Notes: generated from the letters alone by a model not told the origin. A stretch of DNA of 10,053 nt from Collinsella aerofaciens (GCA_905213325.1 CAJMHW010000046.1:1-10053); one strand, 5' to 3'. Counted from the first letter of the stretch, positions 1 to 6,766 are shown. Numbers and translations: made by a program.

Positions 1-626
1 ACTCGACCATCGAGAACTGGTCCAAGAACATGTACAACCTCAACACCAAGCGCGCGCGCGTGGACGAGGACGGCGACATCGAGTGGATCAGCGGCTCCTT
101 CGGCAGCCACGTGGGCTACCTCTACCCCATGAGCGTGCTCAACGGCCGTCGCGCCCGCTCGAGCTTTACCGGCATCACCTTTGCCGGCGCCGGGCAGAAC
201 CTCGACACCGGCTGCAAGGTCGTGCTCAACGCGCCCGAGACCTCGGCAACCGTCGAGACCAAGGGCATCTCCAAGAGCGGCGGCATCCAGACGTTCCGCA
301 GCTCCATCGTGGCCACGCCTAAGGCCGAGGGCTCCAAGGCAACTGTGAGCTGCCAGTCGCTCATGCTCGACGACCAGAGCCGCTCCGACACTATTCCGGC
401 CATGGACATCCGCGCCAAGAATGTCGACATCGGCCACGAGGCCACCATCGGCCGCATCGGCGACGACAAGGTGTTCTACCTGATGAGCCGCGGTATCTCG
501 GAGGAAGAGGCCCGCACCATGATCGTCAACGGCTTTGCCAACCCGGTCTCCAAGGAGCTGCCGCTGGAGTACGCCGTCGAGATGAACAACCTGATCAAGC
601 TCGAGATGGAAGGAGCGATCGGATAA
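1..626 (+). CDS. sufB: SufB, Fe-S cluster scaffold subunit (3' portion, truncated by the window edge)
   Basis: SufB is the cytoplasmic scaffold subunit of the SufBC2D complex, on which Fe-S clusters are built. The reading frame is open from base 3 with no start in view, so only about the last 207 residues are present. They form the parallel beta-helix core and C-terminal helices shared by SufB and SufD. Family landmarks are visible: the NMYNLNTKRA and GSHVGYLYPM stretches, a cysteine in VSCQSLM that lines up with E. coli SufB Cys405, and the GHEATIGRIG motif, whose His-Glu corresponds to the residues thought to hold the nascent cluster. The end, VFYLMSRGISEEEARTMI, is typical of SufB. The TAA stop shares its last A with the sufD start (TAATG), which implies translational coupling. 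The start and any upstream sufC lie outside the window. Identification is very secure. Confidence 0.96.
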   Translation, partial: STIENWSKNMYNLNTKRARVDEDGDIEWISGSFGSHVGYLYPMSVLNGRRARSSFTGITFAGAGQNLDTGCKVVLNAPETSATVETKGISKSGGIQTFRSSIVATPKAEGSKATVSCQSLMLDDQSRSDTIPAMDIRAKNVDIGHEATIGRIGDDKVFYLMSRGISEEEARTMIVNGFANPVSKELPLEYAVEMNNLIKLEMEGAIG

Positions 627-1897
627 TGAAACAGACCACGAACACCGCTGCTACCACCCTTGAGCAGGTCAATGCGATGCCGGCCGCCACTTGGGGCTGG
701 CTGAAGATGAATCAGACCAAGCTCGAGCTCTCTGACGAGCTTGCCGCCGCTCCCGCCGAGACCGTTGAGGTCGAGGGCTTGGACGAGCAGTTTACTGGCG
801 TGGTAGACGCATTCGACGCCGCCATGGACGCCATGGCCGAGCGCTTCCCCGAGCGCCGCGCCTCCGCCCCGGGTGATGCCGCCGACCGCGCCCGCGTCAC
901 GCCCGAAACCGAGCTCGACGTGCCCGCCACCTCCATCTACCAGGCCGGTGCCATTAAGCTGGAGGAGGAGCTCTCCCCCGCTGAGGCCTTCGAGACTGGC
1001 ATGGGCGAGGCTGCCTACACCTACCTGGCCGACCACGCCACTAAGCGCGTCGTCATCGATGTGCCCACATACCAGCACGCCACGGTTACCGTGCGTGTGA
1101 GCGGTGTCGATGCCGCCGCGGCCATCGCCGCCATCGACGTCATCGCCCGTCCCCAGTCGACGCTCAATCTGCATATTGCCCTAGACTCCCCCGTTACCGG
1201 CGAGGGTGTCGTGGGCTCCGTGCTACGCGTGTGCGCCCACGAGTACGCCACCGTCAACGTGACCTGCACGCAGACGCTCGACGATAGCTGGATCGCGCTC
1301 GACGACACCGGCCTGTTCCTGGACGAGGGCGCGCGCGTCAACGTGCAACACACCGTCCTGGGTGCCGGCGCCAGCGCCACCGGCCTTGCCGGCGACCTAC
1401 TGGGCGATACCGCCAAGGTCACCATCGATACTGACTACCTGGGCGCCCGCGAGCAGGTGCGCGACTTTAACTACGAGCTGCGCCACCGCGGTCGCAAGAC
1501 CGAGTGCGAGATCGACGCCAACGGCGTACTGACCGGCACGTCCAAGAAGGTCTACCGCGGCACCATCGACCTCGTGCACGGCTGCAAGGGTGCCGTCGGC
1601 ACCGAGCGCGAAACCGTGCTGTTGGCCAACAAGGGCGTCGACAACAAGACCGTCCCCGTCATTCTCTGCGACGAGGACGACGTTGCCGGCAACCACGGCG
1701 CCACCATCGGTCACGTCCGCGACGAGCAACTGTTCTACCTCGCCTGCCGAGGCCTTGACCAAAACGCCGCCGAGGACCTGTTCATCCGCGCCAAGCTGGA
1801 GGACGCCGCGCTTTCCGCCACCGACGAGCGCACCCGCGCCGCCGTCGTCCGCCTGGGCAACAACCTGATCGACAACTTTGAAGAGGAGCTCGCATGA
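626..1897 (+). CDS. sufD: SufD, Fe-S cluster assembly protein of the SufBC2D complex
   Basis: This 423-residue protein is the SufB paralogue that pairs with SufB and two SufC ATPases; it is needed for iron entry and cluster assembly on the scaffold. The N-terminal ~140 residues are variable, helical and rich in Ala/Glu. Residues ~140-340 form the repetitive beta-helix. The C-terminus has the conserved NHGATIGHVRDEQLFYLACRG stretch, with His357 at the place of E. coli SufD His360. The length matches the family. The gene starts at the ATG overlapping the sufB stop by one base, about 10 bases after an AAGGAG-type ribosome binding site inside sufB. Its own stop overlaps the sufS start (ATGA). It sits between sufB and sufS, as in Gram-positive-type suf operons. 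Alternative identity as a second SufB is unlikely, because the SufB cysteine and His-Glu motif are not in the expected context. Confidence 0.95.
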   Translation: MKQTTNTAATTLEQVNAMPAATWGWLKMNQTKLELSDELAAAPAETVEVEGLDEQFTGVVDAFDAAMDAMAERFPERRASAPGDAADRARVTPETELDVPATSIYQAGAIKLEEELSPAEAFETGMGEAAYTYLADHATKRVVIDVPTYQHATVTVRVSGVDAAAAIAAIDVIARPQSTLNLHIALDSPVTGEGVVGSVLRVCAHEYATVNVTCTQTLDDSWIALDDTGLFLDEGARVNVQHTVLGAGASATGLAGDLLGDTAKVTIDTDYLGAREQVRDFNYELRHRGRKTECEIDANGVLTGTSKKVYRGTIDLVHGCKGAVGTERETVLLANKGVDNKTVPVILCDEDDVAGNHGATIGHVRDEQLFYLACRGLDQNAAEDLFIRAKLEDAALSATDERTRAAVVRLGNNLIDNFEEELA

Positions 1898-3219
1898 TCG
1901 ACACCGAGCACGTTAAATGCGACACCTGTACTGCCCCCGAGCCCATGGAGCTCGACGCCAGCGACGAGGCTTCGCGCGGCTGGCCTACCGTCGACATCGA
2001 GACCAATCCCTACAAGGCACAGTTCCCGCTGTTCCAGCAGCACCCCGAGATCGCCTTCCTCGATAGCGCCGCCACCGCGCAGCGCCCTGCCTGTGTGCTC
2101 GACGCCGAACGCGACTTCTACCAGCGCATGAACGCCAACCCGCTGCGCGGCCTGTACTCGCTGTCCGTCGAGGCAACCGAGGCCATCGCGAAGGTGCGCC
2201 AGCAGATCGCCGACCTCATCGGCGCTCCCCAGGCCAACGAGGTCGTCTTCACCCGCAACACAAGCGAGTCGCTCAACCTGGTCGCCAAGAGCTTTGCGCC
2301 TACGGTGCTCGAGCCCGGTGACGAGGTCGTCATTACCATCATGGAGCACCACTCCAACCTAATCCCGTGGCAGCAGGTCTGCCGCGAGACCGGCGCCAAG
2401 CTCGTCTACCTCTACCCCACCAAGACCGGCCAGCTCACGACCGAGGAGGTTCTTGCCAAGGTTGGTCCCAAAACCAAGATTCTGGCCGTGGGTCAGGTCT
2501 CTAACGTGCTGGGCGTCGAGAACCCGGTCAAGAACCTCGGCAAGCTCGTGCACAAGTACGGCGGCTACCTGGTCGTCGACGGTGCGCAGTCGCTGCCGCA
2601 CATGCCGGTCGATGTGGCCGACCTGGGCGCCGACTTCTTTGCCTTTAGCGCGCACAAGGCCATGGGCCCCATGGGCATCGGCGTGCTGTGGGGAAAGATG
2701 GACCTGCTCAACGCCATGCCGCCCATGCTCACCGGCGGCGAAATGATCGATTCGGTCACCGAGCAGGACGCCGTCTGGGCGCCCGTCCCCGAGAAGTTCG
2801 AGGCCGGCACGCAGGACGCCGCCGGCATCTTCGCCACGGGTGCGGCACTCGACTACCTGGTCAACACCGTGGGTTACGAGAACATCCAGGCCCGCGAGCA
2901 GGCACTCGTCCACTACCTGATGGGCGAACTCATGCAGCTCGACTTTGTCCAGATCATCGGCTCCATCTACTGGGACAACCATCACGGCGTCGTCAGCTTT
3001 AACGTCAAGGGTATCCACCCGCACGACGTCGCGAGCATCATGGACATGGACGGCGTGTGCATCCGCGCCGGTCACCACTGCGCGCAGCCGCTGCTTACCT
3101 GGCTGGGCGTCGAGAACCTCGCCTGCTGCCGCGCCAGCGTGGCCTTCTACAACGACAAGGCCGACATCGATAAGTTCATCGCCGGCCTGCATCACGTTTG
3201 GAGCACGTTCAATGGGTAA
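1894..3219 (+). CDS. sufS: SufS, group II cysteine desulfurase
   Basis: This PLP-dependent enzyme converts L-cysteine to L-alanine and keeps the sulfur as a persulfide for SufU. The fold-type I features are in order: FLDSAATAQRP at residues 55-65, MEHHSN at 150-155, the PLP-binding Asp229 in VVDGAQS, the Schiff-base Lys255 in FSAHKAMGP, and the persulfide Cys396 in RAGHHCAQP, the RxGxHCA signature of the SufS group. At 441 residues it is about 35 longer than E. coli SufS. The excess is an N-terminal extension (residues 1-35) carrying a CxxC pair, Cys9 and Cys12. The start at the ATGA overlap with sufD is preferred because GAAGAGGAG lies 5 bases upstream; the next Met is residue 18. The frame overlaps sufU by 8 bases. 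Its partner SufU is encoded next, which fits a SufS that depends on SufU rather than SufE. Confidence 0.95.
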   Translation: MIDTEHVKCDTCTAPEPMELDASDEASRGWPTVDIETNPYKAQFPLFQQHPEIAFLDSAATAQRPACVLDAERDFYQRMNANPLRGLYSLSVEATEAIAKVRQQIADLIGAPQANEVVFTRNTSESLNLVAKSFAPTVLEPGDEVVITIMEHHSNLIPWQQVCRETGAKLVYLYPTKTGQLTTEEVLAKVGPKTKILAVGQVSNVLGVENPVKNLGKLVHKYGGYLVVDGAQSLPHMPVDVADLGADFFAFSAHKAMGPMGIGVLWGKMDLLNAMPPMLTGGEMIDSVTEQDAVWAPVPEKFEAGTQDAAGIFATGAALDYLVNTVGYENIQAREQALVHYLMGELMQLDFVQIIGSIYWDNHHGVVSFNVKGIHPHDVASIMDMDGVCIRAGHHCAQPLLTWLGVENLACCRASVAFYNDKADIDKFIAGLHHVWSTFNG

Positions 3220-3646
3220 TCTGTACACCTCCACCACGTTTATGGAGCACAACTCGCACCCCGACTACAAGTACGAGATGGATGCCCCCACGCACGAGCA
3301 CGACGGCATCAACCCCAGCTGCGGCGACGAGCTCACCTTGCAGCTGCGCGTCGAGAACGGCGTGATCGAGGAGGCCTCCTTTACCGGCCACGGCTGCGCC
3401 ATCAGTCAGGCCAGTGCCGACATCATGGCCGACCTCATCACCGGCGAGACCGTCGAGGAAGCTCACCGCCTGGCAGAGCTCTTCCTCGCCATGATCCGTG
3501 GCGAGCAGCTCTCCGAAGAGGACCTGGAAGACTTGGACGAAGCCGCCCAGCTCCAGGACATCTCGCACATGCCCGCCCGCGTCAAGTGCGCCGAGCTCGC
3601 CTGGCGCACCCTCGACGGCATGCTCGAGGGGCAAAATAATCAGTAG
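3212..3646 (+). CDS. sufU: SufU, zinc-dependent sulfur transfer protein for SufS
   Basis: SufU is an IscU-fold protein that takes the persulfide sulfur from SufS and passes it to the SufBCD scaffold. The 144-residue sequence has the three family cysteines: Cys37 in NPSCGDE, Cys62 in GHGCAISQASADIM and Cys126 in VKCAELAWRTL. With Asp39 they form the zinc site known in Bacillus SufU. The acidic insertion at ~98-118 between the second and third cysteine (GEQLSEEDLEDL) separates SufU from classical IscU. The start chosen at 3212 overlaps the sufS stop by 8 bases and has GGAG about 8 bases upstream; it gives the normal family length. A longer frame upstream would run inside sufS. It is the last gene of the operon and is followed at once by a strong terminator. 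Confidence 0.94.
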   Translation: MGNLYTSTTFMEHNSHPDYKYEMDAPTHEHDGINPSCGDELTLQLRVENGVIEEASFTGHGCAISQASADIMADLITGETVEEAHRLAELFLAMIRGEQLSEEDLEDLDEAAQLQDISHMPARVKCAELAWRTLDGMLEGQNNQ

Positions 3647-3674
3647 TATTTATCCCAAATCTTAAGAATTTCGT

Positions 3675-3719
3675 TGGCCGAATCGCTTGACTAAGAGCGG
3701 TTCGGCCATTTTCTTTTCT
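3675..3719 (+). terminator. Rho-independent terminator of the suf operon
   Basis: TGGCCGAA (3675-3682) pairs with TTCGGCCA (3701-3708). The stem continues inward through TCGCTT/GAGCGG with G-T wobbles, giving about 14 pairs around a GACTAA loop. TTTTCTTTTCT follows directly. The T-tract is only on the plus-strand side, so the terminator mainly serves the suf operon; the hairpin may also slow transcription arriving from the convergent minus-strand gene. Confidence 0.92.
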
Positions 3720-3723
3720 GCCT

Positions 3724-4533
3724 TTATTTCGATCCCTCGACCTGCGCGTCCACCTGAGCATAAGCGCGCACGATACGAGAGACGGTACTTTTGCCAATCC
3801 CGGCATACCGCTCAATCTGGCGCACCGTAAAGCCGGCATTGTTCAATCCAACAATAACGGTATCGCGCTGCGCCGGCGGTGCAGTTTTAACCCCATTGAG
3901 CGGAACCCCGAGGCGCTTCGCCAACTTGTTGGCAAAGGCGTGGCGTTCCCACTCCGTCTCTTTCATATCGCACAGCGCCGGCTCGCTACCGTCGGGTGTC
4001 GAAAGCGAATAGGCAATAAAGCCCTCGGCAGAATCAAAAAGCTCAAGCACGCAAGAAGGATCAGAAAATCCCCTCGCGACATCGGCCGCGTCACCGTCGT
4101 AAGCGCACAAATGCTCCGGAAAGCTGCTCCAGGGATAACGCTCAATGAGACTGATGCCCGCCTCCTGCGGATCGGCGTGAACGGAGCGAATAGCCTCCAT
4201 CACCTGCCAGTCGGTATCGAGCGAGCGCCGGTCAAAACGGTTCTGGAACAGATGCCCTGTGCGCCCCGTGCGTTTATTGAACCGCCGCGCGTACGTCAAA
4301 AGCAGCCGGTGCATCGCCGCGCTCATCGCGTCCTCGTAATCTGCAAGCACCAGACGCACGTGATTGCCCATAAGGCACCAGGCGATAACCGTCACGCCCG
4401 CCTTGCGGCAGCACTCACGCATCAGCTCCAAGAACTCCCACCGGTCTTCATCGCCCTCAAAGATGAGCTGCTTGCCCGTACCGCGGGCACAGACATGGTA
4501 AAAGCCGGTAACCGTTCTCCAAACGCGCTGCAT
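3724..4533 (-). CDS. REP-associated (Y1) transposase-like protein with C-terminal HTH, catalytic residues apparently lost
   Basis: This 269-residue protein has the layout of the IS200/RAYT (Y1_Tnp) family: an N-terminal YHVCARG strand (~12-18), AWCLMGNHVRLVL (51-63) where the HUH motif belongs, GRTGHLFQNRFDRR (90-103), and AIRSVHADPQEAGI (114-127) where family members read RYIHxNPVxAG. The family cuts and joins single-stranded DNA using two HUH histidines and one tyrosine. Here the motif is His58-Val-Arg60, so the second histidine is Arg, and the tyrosine position is Ser117; both were read directly from the codons. Residues ~223-257 form a helix-turn-helix (GFTVRQIERYAGIGKSTVSRIV). The start is chosen for GGGAG 4 bases upstream and because the Y1 domain begins there; the frame is open a further 71 codons without family features. 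Either it is a domesticated DNA-binding protein or a dead transposase with an intact frame. Family assignment is confident; function is not. Confidence 0.85.
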   Translation of the reverse strand: MQRVWRTVTGFYHVCARGTGKQLIFEGDEDRWEFLELMRECCRKAGVTVIAWCLMGNHVRLVLADYEDAMSAAMHRLLLTYARRFNKRTGRTGHLFQNRFDRRSLDTDWQVMEAIRSVHADPQEAGISLIERYPWSSFPEHLCAYDGDAADVARGFSDPSCVLELFDSAEGFIAYSLSTPDGSEPALCDMKETEWERHAFANKLAKRLGVPLNGVKTAPPAQRDTVIVGLNNAGFTVRQIERYAGIGKSTVSRIVRAYAQVDAQVEGSK

Positions 4534-4657
4534 GGCGCTCCCTTCGCCGGGATCTGCTTGCCATCCAATACAGCACGATTGAAGCGTGCCATCAAAACAT
4601 TCACGCAAAACAATTCGCTCACGCGGCCAAAGGCAGTAAACAGGCGGCGAACGGCAC

Positions 4658-4684
4658 CGTTGCAACAGGTCAACCCCTGCAACG
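4658..4684. repeat. Inverted repeat upstream of the transposase-like gene
   Basis: CGTTGCA (4658-4664) is the exact reverse complement of TGCAACG (4678-4684), separated by 13 bases. It lies about 125 bases upstream of the transposase-like start. RAYT proteins typically act on short palindromes near their own gene, so a REP-like role is possible, but no second copy is visible in this window. Confidence 0.4.
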
Positions 4685-4814
4685 CTTGCAAGAGCGGACC
4701 AAAAGCTTGCCCAAGACGGACCCCCTCTACGGAAGTTCGCGACCACAGACCATAGAGTTAAACCGTTTCAATTAAAACTTCCGGACTTCTCGCTACGAAA
4801 ACTGAGCCGTTCGC

Positions 4815-4843
4815 CGAATATTCCGTGCATTTCGCGGTATTAT
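4815..4843 (+). promoter_or_regulatory. Candidate promoter of the NifU-like/GGGtGRT operon
   Basis: TATTAT (4838-4843) is a good -10 match in an otherwise GC-rich stretch, about 94 bases before the NifU-like start. The hexamer 17 bases upstream (4815-4820) is a poor -35 match. It overlaps the palindrome GAATATTC (4816-4823), which could be an operator. The position suits transcription starting near 4850 with a leader of roughly 85-90 bases. The -10 call is moderate; the operator idea is inference only. Confidence 0.4.
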
Positions 4844-4857
4844 AGGGGCTGCATGTC

Positions 4858-4913
4858 ATGTCCCTTTCGAAGGGTCGCCCGGCAATCGCCAGCCACGACC
4901 CCCAGACGGGACG
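4858..4913 (+). promoter_or_regulatory. Possible structured 5' leader with mutually exclusive hairpins
   Basis: Two folds compete for the same bases. In one, CCCTT (4862-4866) pairs with AAGGG (4870-4874). In the other, GTCCC (4860-4864) pairs with GGGAC (4908-4912) and encloses GGGTCG (4872-4877) paired with CGACCC (4896-4901), topped by GGC/GCC (4881-4883 with 4888-4890). A leader like this in front of a sulfur- or Fe-S-related operon could be a cis-regulatory RNA. It matches no riboswitch class I can recognise with confidence, and GC-rich sequence can form such pairings by chance. Confidence 0.3.
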
Positions 4914-4936
4914 CCAACACGATAGAGAGGAGAGGC

Positions 4937-5671
4937 ATGCAGTACTCACAGGAAGTGGAGAACATGTGCCCCGTTGCCAAGGGTGCATACCACGGCCCCG
5001 CACCCATCCCCGAGGAGGGCAAGTGGGTCCAGGCTAAGGAGATTTCCGACATCTCCGGTCTTACGCACGGTGTGGGTTGGTGCGCACCTCAGCAGGGCGC
5101 CTGCAAGCTCACGCTGAACGTCAAGGACGGCATCATCGAGGAGGCCCTCGTTGAGACCATCGGCTGCTCGGGTATGACCCACTCTGCCGCCATGGCTTCC
5201 GAGATCCTTCCCGGTAAGACCATCCTCGAGGCCCTCAACACCGACCTCGTCTGCGACGCCATCAACGTTGCTATGCGCGAGATCTTCCTGCAGATCGTTT
5301 ACGGCCGCAGCCAGACCGCGTTCTCCGAGGGCGGCCTGCCCGTGGGCGCCTCCCTCGACGACCTCGGCAAGGGCCTTCGCTCTCAGGTCGGCACCATGTT
5401 CGGCACCAAGGCCAAGGGCGCTCGTTACCTCGAGCTCGCTCAGGGCTACGTCACCCGCATGGCTCTCAACGACAAGAACGAGATCATCGCATTCGAGTTC
5501 CTGAACCTCGGCAAGTTCACCGACGCCGTCAAGGCCGGCAAGACCCCCGAGGAGGCCATCGCTGGCGCTATGGGCCACTATGGTCAGTGGGAGAACGCTG
5601 CCAAGTACATCGACCCGCGCACCGACGAGGAGACTCACTCCGTCGCCAGCGTGTTCCCGGTTCACGAGTAG
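4937..5671 (+). CDS. NifU/IscU-like Fe-S scaffold family protein with extra C-terminal domain
   Basis: Residues ~45-125 of this 244-residue protein resemble the IscU/NifU N-terminal fold: CKLTLNVKDGIIEEALVETIGCSGMTHSAAMASEILPGK, then LVCDAINVAMREI. Cys77 and Cys106 sit where IscU has its second and third ligand cysteines; Cys49 or Cys56 could be the first. The IscU CGD triplet is absent, and Cys49 is followed by APQQGAC, so ligand geometry must differ. Residues ~130-244 are a further domain not found in IscU or SufU (GARYLELAQGYVTRMALND, then GHYGQWENAAKYIDP). The start follows GAGAGGAGAGG; an upstream in-frame ATG at 4853 lacks such a site and would add 28 unconvincing residues. It is followed after 18 bases by the GGGtGRT gene, a pairing I recall as recurrent. 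All 14 lysines are AAG, suggesting high expression. The role in cluster or sulfur transfer is inferred from the fold. Confidence 0.85.
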   Translation: MQYSQEVENMCPVAKGAYHGPAPIPEEGKWVQAKEISDISGLTHGVGWCAPQQGACKLTLNVKDGIIEEALVETIGCSGMTHSAAMASEILPGKTILEALNTDLVCDAINVAMREIFLQIVYGRSQTAFSEGGLPVGASLDDLGKGLRSQVGTMFGTKAKGARYLELAQGYVTRMALNDKNEIIAFEFLNLGKFTDAVKAGKTPEEAIAGAMGHYGQWENAAKYIDPRTDEETHSVASVFPVHE

Positions 5672-5689
5672 AAAGGGAGGGAAATAACT

Positions 5690-6694
5690 ATGACTGTTAC
5701 GTTCGAAGGTTACGAGCGCCGCGCTGACAAGATCAACAAGTGCCTCGCCGACAACGGCATCGCCTCCCTCGAGGAAGCTCTGCAGATCTGCACCGACAAG
5801 GGCTTCAACCCGCGTGAGATCGTCAACAACACCCAGTCCATCGCCTTCCAGAACGCCGAGTGGGCCTACACCCTCGGATGCGCTCTCGCTGTCAAGCGTG
5901 GCGCCAAGTCCGCTTCTGAGGCTGCCGCTATCATCGGCGAGGGCATCCAGGCCTTCACCGTTCCCGGCTCCGTCGCCGAGGACCGCAAGGTCGGTCTGGG
6001 CCACGGCAACCTGGGCGCTATGCTGCTCTCCGACGACACCGAGTGCTTCGCCTTCCTGGCCGGTCACGAGTCCTTCGCTGCCGCTGAGGGTGCTATCGGC
6101 CTGGCTCTGAACGCCAACAAGGCTCGCAAGAAGCCGCTGCGCGTCATCCTCAACGGTCTGGGCAAGGACGCTGCTCAGATCATCGCCCGCATCAACGGCT
6201 TCACCTACGTGAAGACCCAGTTCGACTACTTCACGGGCGAGCTCAAGGTCGTCGAGACCATCCCCTACTCCGATGGTCCCCGCGCCGCCGTCAACTGCTA
6301 CGGCGCCGACGACGTCCGCGAGGGCGTTGCCATCATGTGGCACGAGAACGTCGACATCTCGATCACCGGTAACTCCACCAACCCCACGCGCTTCCAGCAC
6401 CCCGTCGCTGGCACCTACAAGAAGGAGCGCCTCGAGGCTGGCAAGAAGTACTTCTCTGTCGCTTCTGGTGGCGGCACTGGCCGTACCCTGCACCCGGACA
6501 ACATGGGCGCCGGCCCTGCCTCTTACGGCATGACCGACACCATGGGCCGCATGCACTCCGACGCCCAGTTCGCCGGTTCTTCCTCCGTGCCTGCGCACGT
6601 CGACATGATGGGTCTCATCGGCATGGGCAACAACCCCATGGTCGGTGCCACCGTCGCCTGCGCTGTCGCCGTCGAGGAGGCCCTCAAGGCCTAA
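5690..6694 (+). CDS. GGGtGRT family protein, function unknown
   Basis: The 334-residue protein contains the motif that names its family, GGGTGRT at residues 260-266, within YFSVASGGGTGRTLHPDNMG; the length also matches the family (about 330). No biochemical function is known to me. Visible features are an N-terminal helical part, a glycine/histidine-rich GLGHGNLGAM (102-111), FLAGHESFAAAEGA (122-135), a central alpha/beta part with RVILNGLGKDA (151-161), and a C-terminus with AHVDMMGLIGMGNNPMVGA. Cysteines are at 18, 34, 64, 119, 203 and 324. There is no signal peptide or clear membrane segment, so it is probably cytosolic. The glycine motif is not a Walker A loop (Arg replaces Lys and the first Gly is not in place). 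A strong site, AAGGGAGGG, lies 8 bases before the ATG. Co-transcription with the NifU-like gene suggests Fe-S or sulfur work. All 17 lysines are AAG. Confidence 0.9.
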   Translation: MTVTFEGYERRADKINKCLADNGIASLEEALQICTDKGFNPREIVNNTQSIAFQNAEWAYTLGCALAVKRGAKSASEAAAIIGEGIQAFTVPGSVAEDRKVGLGHGNLGAMLLSDDTECFAFLAGHESFAAAEGAIGLALNANKARKKPLRVILNGLGKDAAQIIARINGFTYVKTQFDYFTGELKVVETIPYSDGPRAAVNCYGADDVREGVAIMWHENVDISITGNSTNPTRFQHPVAGTYKKERLEAGKKYFSVASGGGTGRTLHPDNMGAGPASYGMTDTMGRMHSDAQFAGSSSVPAHVDMMGLIGMGNNPMVGATVACAVAVEEALKA

Positions 6695-6729
6695 TCGCGC
6701 CCGCGCGATGCTCATATAGCTGAGCTTTG

Positions 6730-6766
6730 GAGCCGCTACCCACCCGGGTAGCGGCTCTTTTTGTTT
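6730..6766 (+). terminator. Rho-independent terminator of the NifU-like/GGGtGRT operon
   Basis: GAGCCGCTACCC (6730-6741) pairs perfectly over 12 bases with GGGTAGCGGCTC (6746-6757) around an ACCC loop. TTTTTGTTT follows immediately. It lies 36 bases after the GGGtGRT stop and cleanly separates this operon from the flavoprotein gene. Confidence 0.95.

Larger units (their letters stand above)
4534..4936. other. Intergenic region between divergent genes
   Basis: This 403-base gap separates the minus-strand transposase-like gene from the plus-strand NifU-like gene. Next to the former is its ribosome binding site (4538-4542). An inverted repeat lies at 4658-4684, an AT-richer patch at about 4755-4785, a candidate plus-strand promoter near 4815-4843, and a potentially structured leader at 4858-4913. 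I see no convincing gene: open frames here lack ribosome binding sites and recognisable protein features. Confidence 0.6.

Noticed and set aside
2359..3252. Minus-strand open frame (297 codons) opposite sufS
   Set aside because: It is an antisense shadow of sufS with no recognisable motif or ribosome binding site.
4534..4746. 71-codon N-terminal extension of the transposase-like protein
   Set aside because: The Y1 domain begins at the internal Met with its own GGGAG site, and the extension shows no family similarity.
3940..4755. Plus-strand open frame (271 codons) over the transposase-like gene
   Set aside because: The minus-strand frame has clear Y1-family motifs, an HTH and a ribosome binding site; this one has none.
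4853..4936. Upstream ATG giving 28 more residues on the NifU-like protein
   Set aside because: There is no good ribosome binding site there, and it coincides with the likely leader; the ATG at 4937 follows GAGAGGAGAGG.
4856..4936. SAM-type riboswitch, suggested by CCCGGCAA and CGCCAA fragments
   Set aside because: The required helix order and the conserved P1/P2 sequences are missing, so the short matches are not enough.
6467..6487. GGGTGRT read as a Walker A nucleotide-binding loop
   Set aside because: Walker A needs G-x4-G-K-[ST]; here Arg replaces Lys and the first Gly position is Ser.
4946..6715. Long minus-strand open frame (589 codons) opposite the NifU-like and GGGtGRT genes
   Set aside because: It is antisense to two well-supported, strongly codon-biased genes. 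Its translation is low-complexity (Val/Gly/Leu/Asp-rich), as expected for the shadow of high-GC genes.
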